The notes beneath the pieces were generated by a model, which searched no databases, had not been told where the DNA came from, and was given only the letters and a program-made list of their open reading frames with translations. Shown here in pieces: positions 26,726-37,785 of a stretch of 64,000 bases of DNA. This DNA is from Virgibacillus necropolis. Lineage in GTDB: Bacteria > Bacillota > Bacilli > Bacillales > Amphibacillaceae. The position numbers and the translations under genes were made by a program. Each line of letters opens with the position of its first letter. The stretch's first letter is position 1. The stretch lies in NCBI RefSeq assembly GCF_002224365.1, contig NZ_CP022437.1, positions 2,418,001-2,482,000 on the forward strand, written 5' to 3'.

Positions 26726-27154
26726 TTATTTACTTTTCGTTTCTGATTTTATCAGGAGCATGAATATGATTATTAGGCTAAATGCAATGAATGCTAAAAA
26801 TGGAATTGTTATAAAGCTAAGCCAATTAATATACTCAGCACTACATGGAGCGCCGTTTGCACATGGTTTTATTTCTGCAAAACCCGGTATTTTTTGCTCC
26901 AAATAGTGAAAAAGTGAAATAGGCCAACCGATAATCGCAATTGGTAGTACATATTTTTTAACAGACCAATCATTTTTAAATGTTGCTATTCCGAGTATCA
27001 AAGATAAGGGATACATCACAATCCGTTGATACCAACAAAGTTCACATGGAATAAAACCTCGTATTTCACTAAAATAGAGACTTCCAAGTGTCGCAACAAT
27101 GGAAACCAACCAAGCAAAATATAATGAAAACTGCTTAATTTTTATTTTATTCAT
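26726..27154 (-). CDS. bdbC: Disulfide bond formation protein BdbC (DsbB)
   Basis: A 142-residue, four-helix quinone reductase of the DsbB family that reoxidises its DsbA partner. Redox pairs: Cys37/Cys40 in CELCWYQR and Cys98/Cys104 in KPCANGAPCSAEY. It follows bdbD by three bases on the minus strand, so both form an operon. Intact by sequence. Confidence 0.93.
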   Translation of the reverse strand: MNKIKIKQFSLYFAWLVSIVATLGSLYFSEIRGFIPCELCWYQRIVMYPLSLILGIATFKNDWSVKKYVLPIAIIGWPISLFHYLEQKIPGFAEIKPCANGAPCSAEYINWLSFITIPFLAFIAFSLIIIFMLLIKSETKSK

Positions 27155-27157
27155 TTG

Positions 27158-27835
27158 TTAATTTTCCTCTAATGCTTTCTCTATAGCTTGTTTAATTGCT
27201 TCATAATCATATGGGTCTTCAATCATGGTTCCGTTAACCATAATCGTTGGTGTTAGTTGTATTTCAAAATCTGTTACCAATTTTGTATCCTTGTTTACTT
27301 CGTTCATTTCGGAATTGTTTTCAATAGCCATTTTTAATTTATCTGCATCAATGTTTGGGACACTACTAGCTACTTCTAGAATCTTTTCTATTGTGATCCA
27401 TTCACTATCATGGTTCTCGCTTGGTTGGGCCTTAAAAAGTGCTTTGTGAAAGTCCCAATAAGCATCCGGGTTTTGTTGATAAACTGATTCAGCTGCTAGT
27501 GAACCTAACTTTGATTCTTCGCCGTGAAATAAGACATTTATAAAGGAGAACTTAACCTTCCCTGTCTCAACATAATCACGTATTAATTGTGGAAAGATAT
27601 CTGTTCCCCAAACTTTACAGGCAGGACACTTAAAATCTCCAAATTCTACAACAGTTACAGGCGCATCGGAATCGCCTAATGTGGGTTGTCCAACAATGGA
27701 TGGTTGTTTGTCAGATGTTGTTTCTACGTTGGATTCAGAACTATTGTTGTTTATAACCACGAAAGCAATTATTAATGCAACAATAACTAATGTGATAATC
27801 ACAACGGTTTTAAATGGCGAATTTTCACTTTTCAT
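27158..27835 (-). CDS. bdbD: Thiol-disulfide oxidoreductase BdbD (DsbA)
   Basis: A 225-residue protein with an N-terminal membrane anchor (residues 10-28) and a thioredoxin-fold DsbA domain. The active site CPAC is at residues 70-73 in FGDFKCPACKVWG and the cis-Pro loop is QLTPTIMVNG. It oxidises exported proteins and is recharged by BdbC. GAGAGGGG precedes ATG 27835; a longer frame from 27850 includes the ribosome site. Divergent from the metal-responsive operon. Confidence 0.93.
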   Translation of the reverse strand: MKSENSPFKTVVIITLVIVALIIAFVVINNNSSESNVETTSDKQPSIVGQPTLGDSDAPVTVVEFGDFKCPACKVWGTDIFPQLIRDYVETGKVKFSFINVLFHGEESKLGSLAAESVYQQNPDAYWDFHKALFKAQPSENHDSEWITIEKILEVASSVPNIDADKLKMAIENNSEMNEVNKDTKLVTDFEIQLTPTIMVNGTMIEDPYDYEAIKQAIEKALEEN

Positions 27836-27939
27836 AATAACCCCTCTCACTATTCGTGTTTTAAAATTATTTTACCACTATACCTCTTTGAACATGGATT
27901 AATCAGGTATTGTTCAAATGCTCTTCACAAATCCGAAGT

Positions 27940-27969
27940 TTGACACACATATTAGGTATTGCTAATATG
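27940..27969 (+). promoter_or_regulatory. Promoter with ArsR-type operator
   Basis: TTGACA (27940-27945), 17 bases, TAATAT (27963-27968). The spacer contains a perfect 8-8 inverted repeat CATATTAG-N6-CTAATATG (27948-27969), so repressor binding would block RNA polymerase. Confidence 0.8.
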
Positions 27970-28016
27970 ATACTATCAAAACATATTAATAAAGTCTAAT
28001 ATAAGGAGGGAAATGA

Positions 28017-28337
28017 ATGTTAAAGGCAGATATTGACACGAAGATGAAATTCTTGCATGGATTTTCACATAAAACACGTATTCAAATACTCGAATGTATA
28101 AAAGAAAAGGAAAGGACAGTTTCTCAAATTGTTGACGACCTAGAAGGGAATCAGTCAAATATTTCACAGCATTTGGCATGTTTAAAGGGGTGTGGACTTA
28201 TTGTTGGAAGACAAGACGGAAAATATGTATATTACCGTGTTCGCAATCAACTAGTACGTGATTTATTAACCACGTTTGATGTCGTGCTTGAAGACGTTCA
28301 AAACGATGTTAATTGTTGTGAAAATCATATAGGTTAA
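28017..28337 (+). CDS. ArsR-family metal sensor (CmtR-like)
   Basis: A 106-residue winged-helix repressor. HTH: VSQIVDDLEGNQSNISQHLA. Cys55 and Cys59 in HLACLKGCGL lie in the recognition helix and Cys100/101 at the C-terminus; this spacing parallels the Cys57/Cys61/Cys102 site of the CmtR Cd/Pb sensor rather than CadC. AAGGAGG seven bases ahead fixes ATG 28017. Cotranscribed with the ATPase 12 bases downstream. Metal specificity is inferred. Confidence 0.88.
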   Translation: MLKADIDTKMKFLHGFSHKTRIQILECIKEKERTVSQIVDDLEGNQSNISQHLACLKGCGLIVGRQDGKYVYYRVRNQLVRDLLTTFDVVLEDVQNDVNCCENHIG

Positions 28338-28349
28338 GAAGGTGTAATA

Positions 28350-30956
28350 ATGGAAGATAAATGTTGTAGTTCAAATGAAAAGGAACTTATTACGGTTGAA
28401 AGTAATAAAGGATGTTGCAGCAGTCAATCTGAAAAAGTGGAAGGGTCAAATGTAGAAAAAATTGATAGCTGTTGTAGTAGTACGGACGAAAGTTTGAATT
28501 CCACAAATATAAAAAAAACAGGTAGTGTATCATCTTGTTGCAGTAGCAATGATGAAGACACAAACCAAAGCACAAGTACAGAGAAATCAAGTTGTTGTAG
28601 TAGTAAAATGGAAGAAAGCCCAATTAATCATACAACATCTACTGAAGGTAAAAAAGTGGAGTATCGGATACACGGAATGGATTGCCCTTCTTGTGCATTA
28701 ACGATAGAAAAAGGGTTGAATGGGTTACATGACATTAAAGAAGTAAAGGTAAATTACAACACTGCCAAGTTGCAAGTAGTCGGTAATGATGGCCTTTCTT
28801 TCGATCAAGTGGAAAATACAGTCCAAAAGCTAGGGTTTACGGCTGAACCACTGAAACAAAACAAAAAAGTAAAAACATATAGTGTTGAAGGAATGGACTG
28901 TGGTAGTTGTGCTAAAAGTATTGAAAATCATTTAAATACAATCCCCAAAGTTAAAAATGTAAACGTTAATTTTTCAACTGGTAAGATGAAAGTGGAACAT
29001 GAAAATAGTGTTGATGAAATCGTTTCAGAAGTTTCTAAGATTGGTTTTAAGGCTTCTGTTTTTGAAAATGGTAGCAAACCTACGGAAACACCAAAAAACA
29101 AAGAAGGATATGGATTAATTATCTTCACTGGTATTTTAATCGCTCTTGGTTTTATTGGTTCTTACAATGGAATCTCTCCTATATTGACAACTATTTTGTA
29201 TGCAGTTGCTATTGTTATAAGTGGATTTAAGCCTGTAAAAAGCGCTTATTACGCTATAAAAAGTCGTTCATTAGATATGAATGTCCTCATGTCTGCCGCG
29301 GCAATTGGAGCCGCGTTAATTGGGGAATGGTTCGAAGGTGCAACAGTGGTATGGTTATTTGCATTAGGTACTGCACTACAAAATAGATCGATTGAACAAA
29401 CAAGAAAGTCTATTCGTAATCTAATGGATTTAGCTCCATCAGAGGCTTGGATAAAAGTTGGATCAGAATTAGTTAAAAAGCAGGTAGAAGATGTTGCAGT
29501 TGGTGAAACAGTAGTTATTAAACCTGGTGACCGAATCCCATTAGACGGTGAAATCATCCAGGGTGAAACCAGTGTTAATCAAGCTCCTATAACAGGAGAG
29601 TCCATCCCAGTAGATAAATTAATTGGAGATTCAGTATATGCAGGCACAATTAATGAAAATGGATCAATTGATATCAGAGTCACCAAGTTAGTAGAAGATA
29701 CGACAATATCTAAAATCATTCATTTGGTGGAAGAAGCACAAGAACAAAAGGCTCCCACCCAAGCGTTTATCGATAAGTTTGCCAGTATTTATACACCTAT
29801 TGTATTTGTTTTAGCGTTAGTTGTTATCGTTCTACCACCACTTTTAGGCTTTGGAACTTGGGGGGAATGGGTTTATAAAGGACTTGCATTATTAGTTGTT
29901 GCTTGCCCTTGTGCATTGGTTATCTCTACTCCTGTTGCTATTGTTTCAGCTATCGGAAATGCAGCAAAGAACGGTGTATTAATAAAAGGTGGGACGTTCT
30001 TAGAAAAGGCAGGCGCCATTAATGCGATAGCATTTGATAAAACGGGAACATTGACCGAAGGAAAACCAAAAGTCTTCGAAATTAATGCATTAACCGTGTC
30101 AGAGGAAGAATTAATTTCTACTGCATTAACATTAGAAGATTACTCTACACACCCTATAGCAAAAACGATTGTTGGATATGCGAAAGACAAAGGGATTCAG
30201 TCTAAGAATGGTGAATTGTTTAAAAGTATAGTCGGTAAAGGTGTTAAAGCTACAATTGACGGAGAAATTCATTATGCTGGTAATCTAAAACTATTTGAAG
30301 ATATGCATATACCTCTGGGTAACGTGAAGACCCAGGTAAAGGAGATACAAAGTCAAGGAAAAACAGTAGTGATAATTGGTACACAAATAGAAATAATGGG
30401 TGTGATCTCTGTTTCTGATACGATTCGAACAACTACTGTTAAGGCACTGAATGGCTTGAAACAGGTTGGCGTTAATCAAGTTGTAATGCTAACTGGTGAT
30501 AATGAAGGTACTGCAAAAATGATTTCAAAAGAAGCAAATGTAAATCGGTATTTTGCAGAACTATTGCCTGAGGATAAAGTCGATGCAATTAAACAACTAC
30601 AAAATGAAGGTCATAAGGTTGCGATGGTTGGTGATGGCATAAACGATGCACCAGCACTTGCCACTGCAAATTTAGGTATTGCTATGGGCGGTGCGGGAAC
30701 TGATACCGCAATGGAGACTGCCGATATTATTTTAATGGCAGATAACCTAGAAAAATTGCCACATACAATTAAGTTAAGCAGAAAAGCACTAGCGATTATA
30801 AAACAAAATATCTGGTTTTCCTTAATTGTAAAATTTATAGCATTGGTTCTCATATTTCCAGGTTGGCTAACACTTTGGTTAGCTGTACTAAGTGATACGG
30901 GGGCTGCAATTATCGTGATTTTGAATGCCTTACGCCTTCTTAAAGTAAAAGGATAA
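28350..30956 (+). CDS. cadA: P1B-type Cd/Zn/Pb-exporting ATPase with CCSS-rich N-terminus
   Basis: An 868-residue heavy-metal efflux ATPase. Unusual N-terminus of about 95 residues with five CCSS motifs (Cys pairs at 5-6, 22-23, 41-42, 63-64, 82-83), then two HMA domains (GMDCPSCA, Cys112/115; GMDCGSCA, Cys184/187). Core: TGES phosphatase motif, transport CPC at 519-521, phosphorylated Asp563 in DKTGTLTEG, STHPIA, and GDGINDAPAL. The C-terminal helix lacks the usual copper-type motifs, so Cd/Zn/Pb export is likely. It is paired with the CmtR-like sensor. The CCSS arrays may act as a metal buffer or intake surface. Confidence 0.93.
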   Translation: MEDKCCSSNEKELITVESNKGCCSSQSEKVEGSNVEKIDSCCSSTDESLNSTNIKKTGSVSSCCSSNDEDTNQSTSTEKSSCCSSKMEESPINHTTSTEGKKVEYRIHGMDCPSCALTIEKGLNGLHDIKEVKVNYNTAKLQVVGNDGLSFDQVENTVQKLGFTAEPLKQNKKVKTYSVEGMDCGSCAKSIENHLNTIPKVKNVNVNFSTGKMKVEHENSVDEIVSEVSKIGFKASVFENGSKPTETPKNKEGYGLIIFTGILIALGFIGSYNGISPILTTILYAVAIVISGFKPVKSAYYAIKSRSLDMNVLMSAAAIGAALIGEWFEGATVVWLFALGTALQNRSIEQTRKSIRNLMDLAPSEAWIKVGSELVKKQVEDVAVGETVVIKPGDRIPLDGEIIQGETSVNQAPITGESIPVDKLIGDSVYAGTINENGSIDIRVTKLVEDTTISKIIHLVEEAQEQKAPTQAFIDKFASIYTPIVFVLALVVIVLPPLLGFGTWGEWVYKGLALLVVACPCALVISTPVAIVSAIGNAAKNGVLIKGGTFLEKAGAINAIAFDKTGTLTEGKPKVFEINALTVSEEELISTALTLEDYSTHPIAKTIVGYAKDKGIQSKNGELFKSIVGKGVKATIDGEIHYAGNLKLFEDMHIPLGNVKTQVKEIQSQGKTVVIIGTQIEIMGVISVSDTIRTTTVKALNGLKQVGVNQVVMLTGDNEGTAKMISKEANVNRYFAELLPEDKVDAIKQLQNEGHKVAMVGDGINDAPALATANLGIAMGGAGTDTAMETADIILMADNLEKLPHTIKLSRKALAIIKQNIWFSLIVKFIALVLIFPGWLTLWLAVLSDTGAAIIVILNALRLLKVKG

Positions 30957-30960
30957 TTAA

Positions 30961-30994
30961 GTAAAGCTGTTTAAGTAGAATTGAACAGCTTTAC
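30961..30994 (+). terminator. Hairpin after cadA
   Basis: GTAAAGCTGTT / AACAGCTTTAC stem; no T tract follows, so termination strength is uncertain. A second hairpin (AGAAGATG / CATCTTCT) lies at about 31046-31081. Confidence 0.5.
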
Positions 30995-31200
30995 ACAATA
31001 CATAACTGATTATGACGAAATTAAAAAGATGAATAGAAAGAAAAGAAGATGTCCCCTGTTCAATATGGGAAATCATCTTCTAAATGACGGCAAAGTTATT
31101 TTTTATTTGTTCAATACAAAAGATAAAAACCATTACATAGTTTTTTTGTAATATAATCACCGATTAGAAAACGACGCTCAATGTGAACTCGTATATTTCG

Positions 31201-32392
<1,192 letters not shown>

Positions 32393-32599
32393 TTATTGAT
32401 TCGTATCTGTGTTACTAGAGCGACCAATTTTTAACTTTCATTTTGTCAACTCACAATTTTATTCATTTCCCTCTATCGCACATTTCTCCAAACAATAGTA
32501 AACTAAACTTAATTAATTTAATTAACTAATATATTAACATATTTACTTATTTATTAAAAATACTTTTAAAAATATCAAAAACGCACACTGGAGGTTCCC

Positions 32600-32815
32600 A
32601 TGACTAAACCAAATCTAATACAAGCATTTCAAACAAAATTCAACACAACCGAAATACCAAGGTCTTTTTTTGCCCCGGGCCGCATCAACTTAATCGGTGA
32701 ACACACCGACTATAACGGTGTACACGTCTTCCCGGCATCTATTTCATTTGGTACATATGCACTCGGCCACCTACTTCTCGTTATAATGAGAATCAGTATG
32801 ACGAGGTATATGTAA
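32600..32815 (+). pseudogene. galK: Galactokinase 5' fragment
   Basis: ATG 32600 after CTGGAGG gives the start of GalK, including the substrate/ATP signature [20 protein letters not shown] and then [13 protein letters not shown]. After that a frameshift occurs: the neighbouring frame continues [14 protein letters not shown], still GalK-like, up to about 32820. The remaining 300 or more residues are gone. Confidence 0.85.
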
Positions 32816-32819
32816 GACT

Positions 32820-32940
32820 ACAATTGTTTCAGATGGGGAAATAACTGAAGATTACTATGTACCAAATGGTGAGTCTCTTCCAATTACTACAGGAAAATCT
32901 GTAACGGAGTTTTCTTATCGTAGAGATCCTGAATTGTAGT
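32820..32940 (+). pseudogene. Short unidentified C-terminal fragment
   Basis: A frame TIVSDGEITEDYYVPNGESL, PITTGKSVTEFSYRRDPEL then stop follows the galK remnant without a start codon. It reads like a beta-rich C-terminus; I cannot identify the parent gene. Confidence 0.4.
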
Positions 32941-32976
32941 TCAATATGCTTATGCACCTGTAGTGAATTAAAATAA

Positions 32977-33018
32977 AATAATAAAAGGAGGACTCTTTGA
33001 AGGCCTCCTTTTATTATT
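32977..33018. terminator. Bidirectional terminator
   Basis: AATAATAAAAGGAGG / CCTCCTTTTATTATT arms with an 11-base loop. Confidence 0.85.
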
Positions 33019-33146
33019 AAACATCCAACAGATTAATTTTATAGTAATTTATAAGTTCTTTATAATCTATCTTTTCTAAACTGTTGTGAACAAGCTCTGA
33101 TACATATCCTTCACTAATATATTGAAGTTCATCCATTATTGCAGCA
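33017..33146 (-). pseudogene. Truncated relative of the 81-aa protein
   Basis: Minus strand AAIMDELQYISEGYVSELVH, NSLEKIDYKELINYYK, INLLDV, stop. This matches the C-terminal half of the protein at 24556-24801 (DDPQYISEGYVSEIVHKSLD). The front half is missing. The two copies lie 8.4 kb apart on opposite strands. Confidence 0.75.
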
Positions 33147-33211
33147 GGTGATACCTTCCTGGTTTATTTCCTGAGCATGATCTCCCAAAAGATAAATGCC
33201 CTTAAACCAAC

Positions 33212-35293
33212 TCAAGCTAATTTAGCGCCAAAACGGAAAAGCATATCATCTTCAAACCACGCTGGAAAATTGGTCCCCCACGTATTATTGTAGAGATTCA
33301 CATAAATTCCATCATTTAATGACGGTTGTTGATTGTCAAAATTAAGTAAACCACGACGACCAAAAGAGAACAAAGGTGCATCAAAGCTATTAATCGTTAG
33401 GTTTCCTTCAATTCCTTGATAGGTTAATCCTTCTTTTGTTAAAGCATGAATATTTCGATTCCCATTCGCTACCACGTTATATGGTGAAAGTTTTTCATTT
33501 AGCTTTGACATTTTCCAACGATAAGGATTGGCCACTGTCAAACTAGTCTCTAACCAGTAGGCTTCAGGCATTCGATTTGCCTGTTTGTCATTCCACTTAA
33601 GACTTCCAGCTATTTCTTTCATTATTAAGTTGATTTGATATGTTAGTCTTACTTTTTTAGGTACGCCCCATTGTTCTTGTTCATGTGCTTTAAAAACTAA
33701 ATCAAAATTAACTTCAACCGCTTTGCCTTTACATTTAATGCTAGATTGTTCAATTGATGGAACTAAAACTTCGTGTCTAATTTCTTGATAAGCTTCGATA
33801 CCACGCTTCGCAAAATCAACCAAAGCCCAACTGGATGTTCGGTTAGTTAAACGACTATACTTACTTAAATAATTGTTATAGTTCGCAAAATCAAAGCGTT
33901 CATAAGATAGTTTACCAAATTCTTTTCCATCCTTTAGCAAGTTATGTCCGTTAATTTCTAATTGATTTAGACCCCCTGTTGTCGAAAATACTAGGCTTAT
34001 TCCATCAAATTGATACGTTTTACCTGGCACAACATCTTCTGTGATGTTTTCTAATGGCTTAATTACTGTACGTTTGTTATCAACTGCTTCAAGGGCTTCT
34101 TTGCGATGCCCATTACTTAAAGCAGTTATCGCCTTATTCACATAATCCCTTTGTTCTTCCCAAGTGGCTTCATATAAACGGTATGACCTACGATTAGCAT
34201 CTGCTTTATTATCGATATTGGTGCTAATTAGAGCCATTAGATCAGCAAAATCCATGGTATTGCGATTATGATTAAAAGTGATTTTATCTTTTTCTCTGGC
34301 CTTCTTAAAATCAGCTAGTCGGTAATTCCGATAATCTGGTAAAAAGACATTGCCATTACCACCCCAAGTATGTTCTGCAATTAACATTAATTGTTCTGAG
34401 AAGTCTCTGTACTCCTGACTATCAATCGCCATCGCACCACTTTCTATCCATGTATCACGTAAATCTAAAAGGATTTTATAATCTGCGACTTTCTTCGGAT
34501 CAGAAGCAACCCCATGAATCCAGCTATCAGCAATTTCTTCTTCAATAACTGGTAAGGTATCTTTTTTAACCCAGGCCGCTTTAGCAAACTCATCTAGGCT
34601 TGATGCAACCACCTCTACACCAGGGTATTCTTCCGCTAATTCAGCAAAAAGTTCAGTCACTTCTGCGGCATCTTTAGGTGGTCCTTGATTATCATGACTA
34701 TGGGCAAAATACAGCATATCTTGCCAACCATCATGCATAAATGTTTCCCCATAATCTTGTGCATAATGGACAATAACTTCCGATCCATCTTTCGCACGCC
34801 AAACAAACATTTCCGATACGTTTGGAATCGCAGAACTGGCATTCACCCCAATGTGTAAATACTTCAAACCTGCTTGTGCCATTAACGGAACAATGGCAAT
34901 CGAATGTCCGGGTACATCCGTCATTTTCGCCGCGATTGTTTGTTGATTATATTTTAAATCAAGCGCATTGGAAATCGATAAACCATACTCAAACAAGCGA
35001 CGGTCCATCAGTTCTGTATGGATCGTTACAGGTAAGCCATGCCACTTAATTATGCCATTTTTAATTGCCTGTTCCATTCTTTTTTTATCTTTTTTCGTCA
35101 CCTCTGGATGGTTGAGATAAAAATCAATCAGCCATGACCCTGTAGTCCAAACAAATTTTTTTGGCAATGCTTCTCCAATTGTTAAAGCTCGAGGAATAAA
35201 GTCATCCAAATACTTGATTGTTACTTTTTCTGCAAGATCGGTAAAACCAATATCCAAATGGGTTTTGAAGACTACATGTAATTTCTTTTTCAT
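33212..35293 (-). CDS. DUF5054 / GH38-like glycosidase
   Basis: A 693-residue protein whose N-terminus VVFKTHLDIGFTDLAEKVTI has the His-x-Asp metal motif of glycoside hydrolase family 38-type barrels (HLDIGF); a later AEHTWGGNGNVF matches the AEHTWG motif of the GH38 protein upstream. It belongs to the DUF5054 group. Last gene of a four-gene mannoside operon, 18 bases after the GH38 gene. Probably hydrolyses mannosides; precise linkage unknown. No signal peptide, so substrates are imported. Confidence 0.82.
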   Translation of the reverse strand: MKKKLHVVFKTHLDIGFTDLAEKVTIKYLDDFIPRALTIGEALPKKFVWTTGSWLIDFYLNHPEVTKKDKKRMEQAIKNGIIKWHGLPVTIHTELMDRRLFEYGLSISNALDLKYNQQTIAAKMTDVPGHSIAIVPLMAQAGLKYLHIGVNASSAIPNVSEMFVWRAKDGSEVIVHYAQDYGETFMHDGWQDMLYFAHSHDNQGPPKDAAEVTELFAELAEEYPGVEVVASSLDEFAKAAWVKKDTLPVIEEEIADSWIHGVASDPKKVADYKILLDLRDTWIESGAMAIDSQEYRDFSEQLMLIAEHTWGGNGNVFLPDYRNYRLADFKKAREKDKITFNHNRNTMDFADLMALISTNIDNKADANRRSYRLYEATWEEQRDYVNKAITALSNGHRKEALEAVDNKRTVIKPLENITEDVVPGKTYQFDGISLVFSTTGGLNQLEINGHNLLKDGKEFGKLSYERFDFANYNNYLSKYSRLTNRTSSWALVDFAKRGIEAYQEIRHEVLVPSIEQSSIKCKGKAVEVNFDLVFKAHEQEQWGVPKKVRLTYQINLIMKEIAGSLKWNDKQANRMPEAYWLETSLTVANPYRWKMSKLNEKLSPYNVVANGNRNIHALTKEGLTYQGIEGNLTINSFDAPLFSFGRRGLLNFDNQQPSLNDGIYVNLYNNTWGTNFPAWFEDDMLFRFGAKLA

Positions 35294-35311
35294 CGCCTAC
35301 CGCTCCTCCCT

Positions 35312-37771
35312 TTATTTAACTTCATTTTCTTTTGGATTATATGCAAAAGTAATCAAACCTTCATTTAACTCCTGACATTTTTCAATTAATGCTTCTGGTG
35401 TTTCATTATCTACTGAAAGATATAACTGGTAGTCAAACTCATAAAAGCCAGATAAATCAACTTTGAAATTCGTTTCCCAGAAGTTATTCATAACCCATGA
35501 ATAAATAAGATCTTTATTTTTAGCCTGTGTTCGCTCACTGCTTAACTCAATCTCATGATGCGCTAAAGTTCCCAAGGTAATTAATGGATTATCTTTTAGG
35601 GCAACCATCAAGTTTTGGTCTTTATTTTTAAAGACCATGCCATTTTGTAATAAATAAAAGTCAATATTGCTTCCAGGAATTTGGTCAATCGCTGGTCTAA
35701 AAATAGACCCTGATTTTTCACCATATAGTTCATGATTTTGACCATCACCAAACGGCAGTGGAATGTATAAATTTTCCGGTGCCCACTCATTTTGTTTCTG
35801 AATCCGAACAGTTACGGCAATCTTCGGTAATTCTTTATAAACCTTTAGCATCACCACATACATGTTTGTACCTTTTAAGGCAAATTCCATCTTAATTGTC
35901 GTATAAAGCGCACCATCAGCCACTTGATCAATGGCAACCAATTTAGCGACATCACGCTCGGTAATACGACCTTTACGGTTTCTACCCATTCTGCGTCGTT
36001 CTTGGCAAGCATCTGTTGTAATCGGTGTTTTTTCATATACACCCGTAAATGGGGCATGAACCGCATTAGGGTGGATCATGTTTGCACCTGTTGCTTTAGC
36101 AATCATTTGTTCAATCCCTGTTGTGTCATTAAAAATAATACGGTAGTGATCTGTTTCAACAACATGATGATTCTTCAATTGATGGCAACCAGGATAAGGA
36201 GCTAAATCAGACACACCATCATTTCCACGATAGGCATGGTTAGATTCCGTCCCACCGGCTGGTTTCTCAACTATTTGGCGGATTATAACTAAGCGTTCTT
36301 CCTTAGCAGCTAATGAAATCTTAAATTCAATATCATTTCCACCTGGAATCATCACAACTTGCGACACTAGGATTTCGTTTTTTTGACAATCTACGACCTC
36401 TATAAATCCGTCTCGTTTGAAATGAAAATATTCACCATCCACATCTTCCCAATGCTTAATATGAACTTTAGTATAGTCAGTAACTGGACGCTCATGCGGG
36501 TTAATAACCTTAAAGTACTTCTCACGGCTTGCCTGTAATGATTCTTCTCCTAAATTAGCCAATACTTCATCTAGATTTCGTGAAATAAGTGAGTTTGCGT
36601 TTACTGCATATGCACCTTTGCGATAATCTAAATCATTTACTAAAGTGTTCCAAGGTTCACCTACCGATGATGAGTAGCCCCAAGTATGTTCTGCATACAT
36701 CATCAATTGATGCTCAGCCTCTGAAAAAAAACTTGGATTACCTAGTTGCATATTAGGGTCCAGTTTTTTGGATAATTGATATTTCCGCTGGGCATCTCGG
36801 TAAATCTTCGTCGGTGCAGGTGTCGAACCGACTCCATCAGCCCACCAGTCAGGCCAATCACCAGCATAAGTAGGTATATCAACTGTTTCATTGCGCAGAA
36901 TCTCGAAGAAATGATTTAATGTGACCACTTCAAACTCAATTTCCTCCCCGTGTTTCTCATTAAAACGATGAATAATTTCCATCATTCTAGGATTTGGCGG
37001 GGCATTGTCAGTCATCACGCCGGAAATCATTGCAGGTACAAATAAGTATGGATAGCCTTCTGTTTCTAGGTTTTTAACGTATCTGAAAACCCTTTCTTCT
37101 GTAATTTCAAATTGATCTTTATCCCAATCACCAGTAAACTCGTCACGAATTTGATAAGATATATTCGTATTAGGTAGTAACATAAATTCGTTGCCCAATT
37201 GGTAATGATCACCATTCCATACTAAAACTTTATGACCTTTTGGTGTTTCCCACCAGAACGGTGTTTGTTTTTTATATAAAGGAAACATTCCATGATGTGT
37301 ATGTAAACATGAGAAGAAGTTTGTAATCCCGTTTTGATACATGGTCTCAGCATAACCCCAAGAATAACCATTAATATCAGCAGTCATAGCAGAATTTAGT
37401 TTCATTTTTTTCCTACTAGCATAGTTACGTCCATCACTTAACTTTTTGGCTAAAACATCTTTGTCAACTAACTCCGTTAAATTTAAATAAGTTAAGGAAA
37501 TGTCAATCAAGCCTTCATGAACATAATATTCAAACTTCTCTTGTTCTTCTTTAGTACTGCTCCTCAAAAACTGTTCCACTTGCCAATAGTTCTCACAAGT
37601 ATATTTATAACCTGCCCAGTCCGGTTTTTTACCCGTCGTAATGTCATCTAAAATATGAATTACCCTTTTTATATAATCCACATGAAAACGTTCAATTTTT
37701 TCTTGGCGTTCGGTATACCCAATATCCGTATGCGAATGATGGATTAAATAGATTTTCCACTTTTTTTTCAT
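35312..37771 (-). CDS. Glycoside hydrolase family 38 alpha-mannosidase-like
   Basis: An 819-residue cytosolic enzyme. The N-terminal barrel opens IYLIHHSHTDIGYTERQEKI (zinc ligands His and Asp of HTDIGYT), ADINGYSWGYAETM carries the region of the catalytic Asp, and LMMYAEHTWGYSSSVG supplies another zinc histidine. The C-terminal half is the beta-sandwich of GH38. It overlaps functionally with the downstream DUF5054 enzyme. Third gene of the operon, 14 bases from the ROK gene. Confidence 0.88.
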   Translation of the reverse strand: MKKKWKIYLIHHSHTDIGYTERQEKIERFHVDYIKRVIHILDDITTGKKPDWAGYKYTCENYWQVEQFLRSSTKEEQEKFEYYVHEGLIDISLTYLNLTELVDKDVLAKKLSDGRNYASRKKMKLNSAMTADINGYSWGYAETMYQNGITNFFSCLHTHHGMFPLYKKQTPFWWETPKGHKVLVWNGDHYQLGNEFMLLPNTNISYQIRDEFTGDWDKDQFEITEERVFRYVKNLETEGYPYLFVPAMISGVMTDNAPPNPRMMEIIHRFNEKHGEEIEFEVVTLNHFFEILRNETVDIPTYAGDWPDWWADGVGSTPAPTKIYRDAQRKYQLSKKLDPNMQLGNPSFFSEAEHQLMMYAEHTWGYSSSVGEPWNTLVNDLDYRKGAYAVNANSLISRNLDEVLANLGEESLQASREKYFKVINPHERPVTDYTKVHIKHWEDVDGEYFHFKRDGFIEVVDCQKNEILVSQVVMIPGGNDIEFKISLAAKEERLVIIRQIVEKPAGGTESNHAYRGNDGVSDLAPYPGCHQLKNHHVVETDHYRIIFNDTTGIEQMIAKATGANMIHPNAVHAPFTGVYEKTPITTDACQERRRMGRNRKGRITERDVAKLVAIDQVADGALYTTIKMEFALKGTNMYVVMLKVYKELPKIAVTVRIQKQNEWAPENLYIPLPFGDGQNHELYGEKSGSIFRPAIDQIPGSNIDFYLLQNGMVFKNKDQNLMVALKDNPLITLGTLAHHEIELSSERTQAKNKDLIYSWVMNNFWETNFKVDLSGFYEFDYQLYLSVDNETPEALIEKCQELNEGLITFAYNPKENEVK

Positions 37772-37785
37772 AATACCGCCCCTTA

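Noticed and set aside
33147-33211. An additional small gene or tail of the DUF5054 gene (frame SLSWFKGIYLLGDHAQEINQ)
   Set aside because: No start codon and only about 20 codons; the DUF5054 frame has already stopped at 33212, so this is at most an unidentified remnant.
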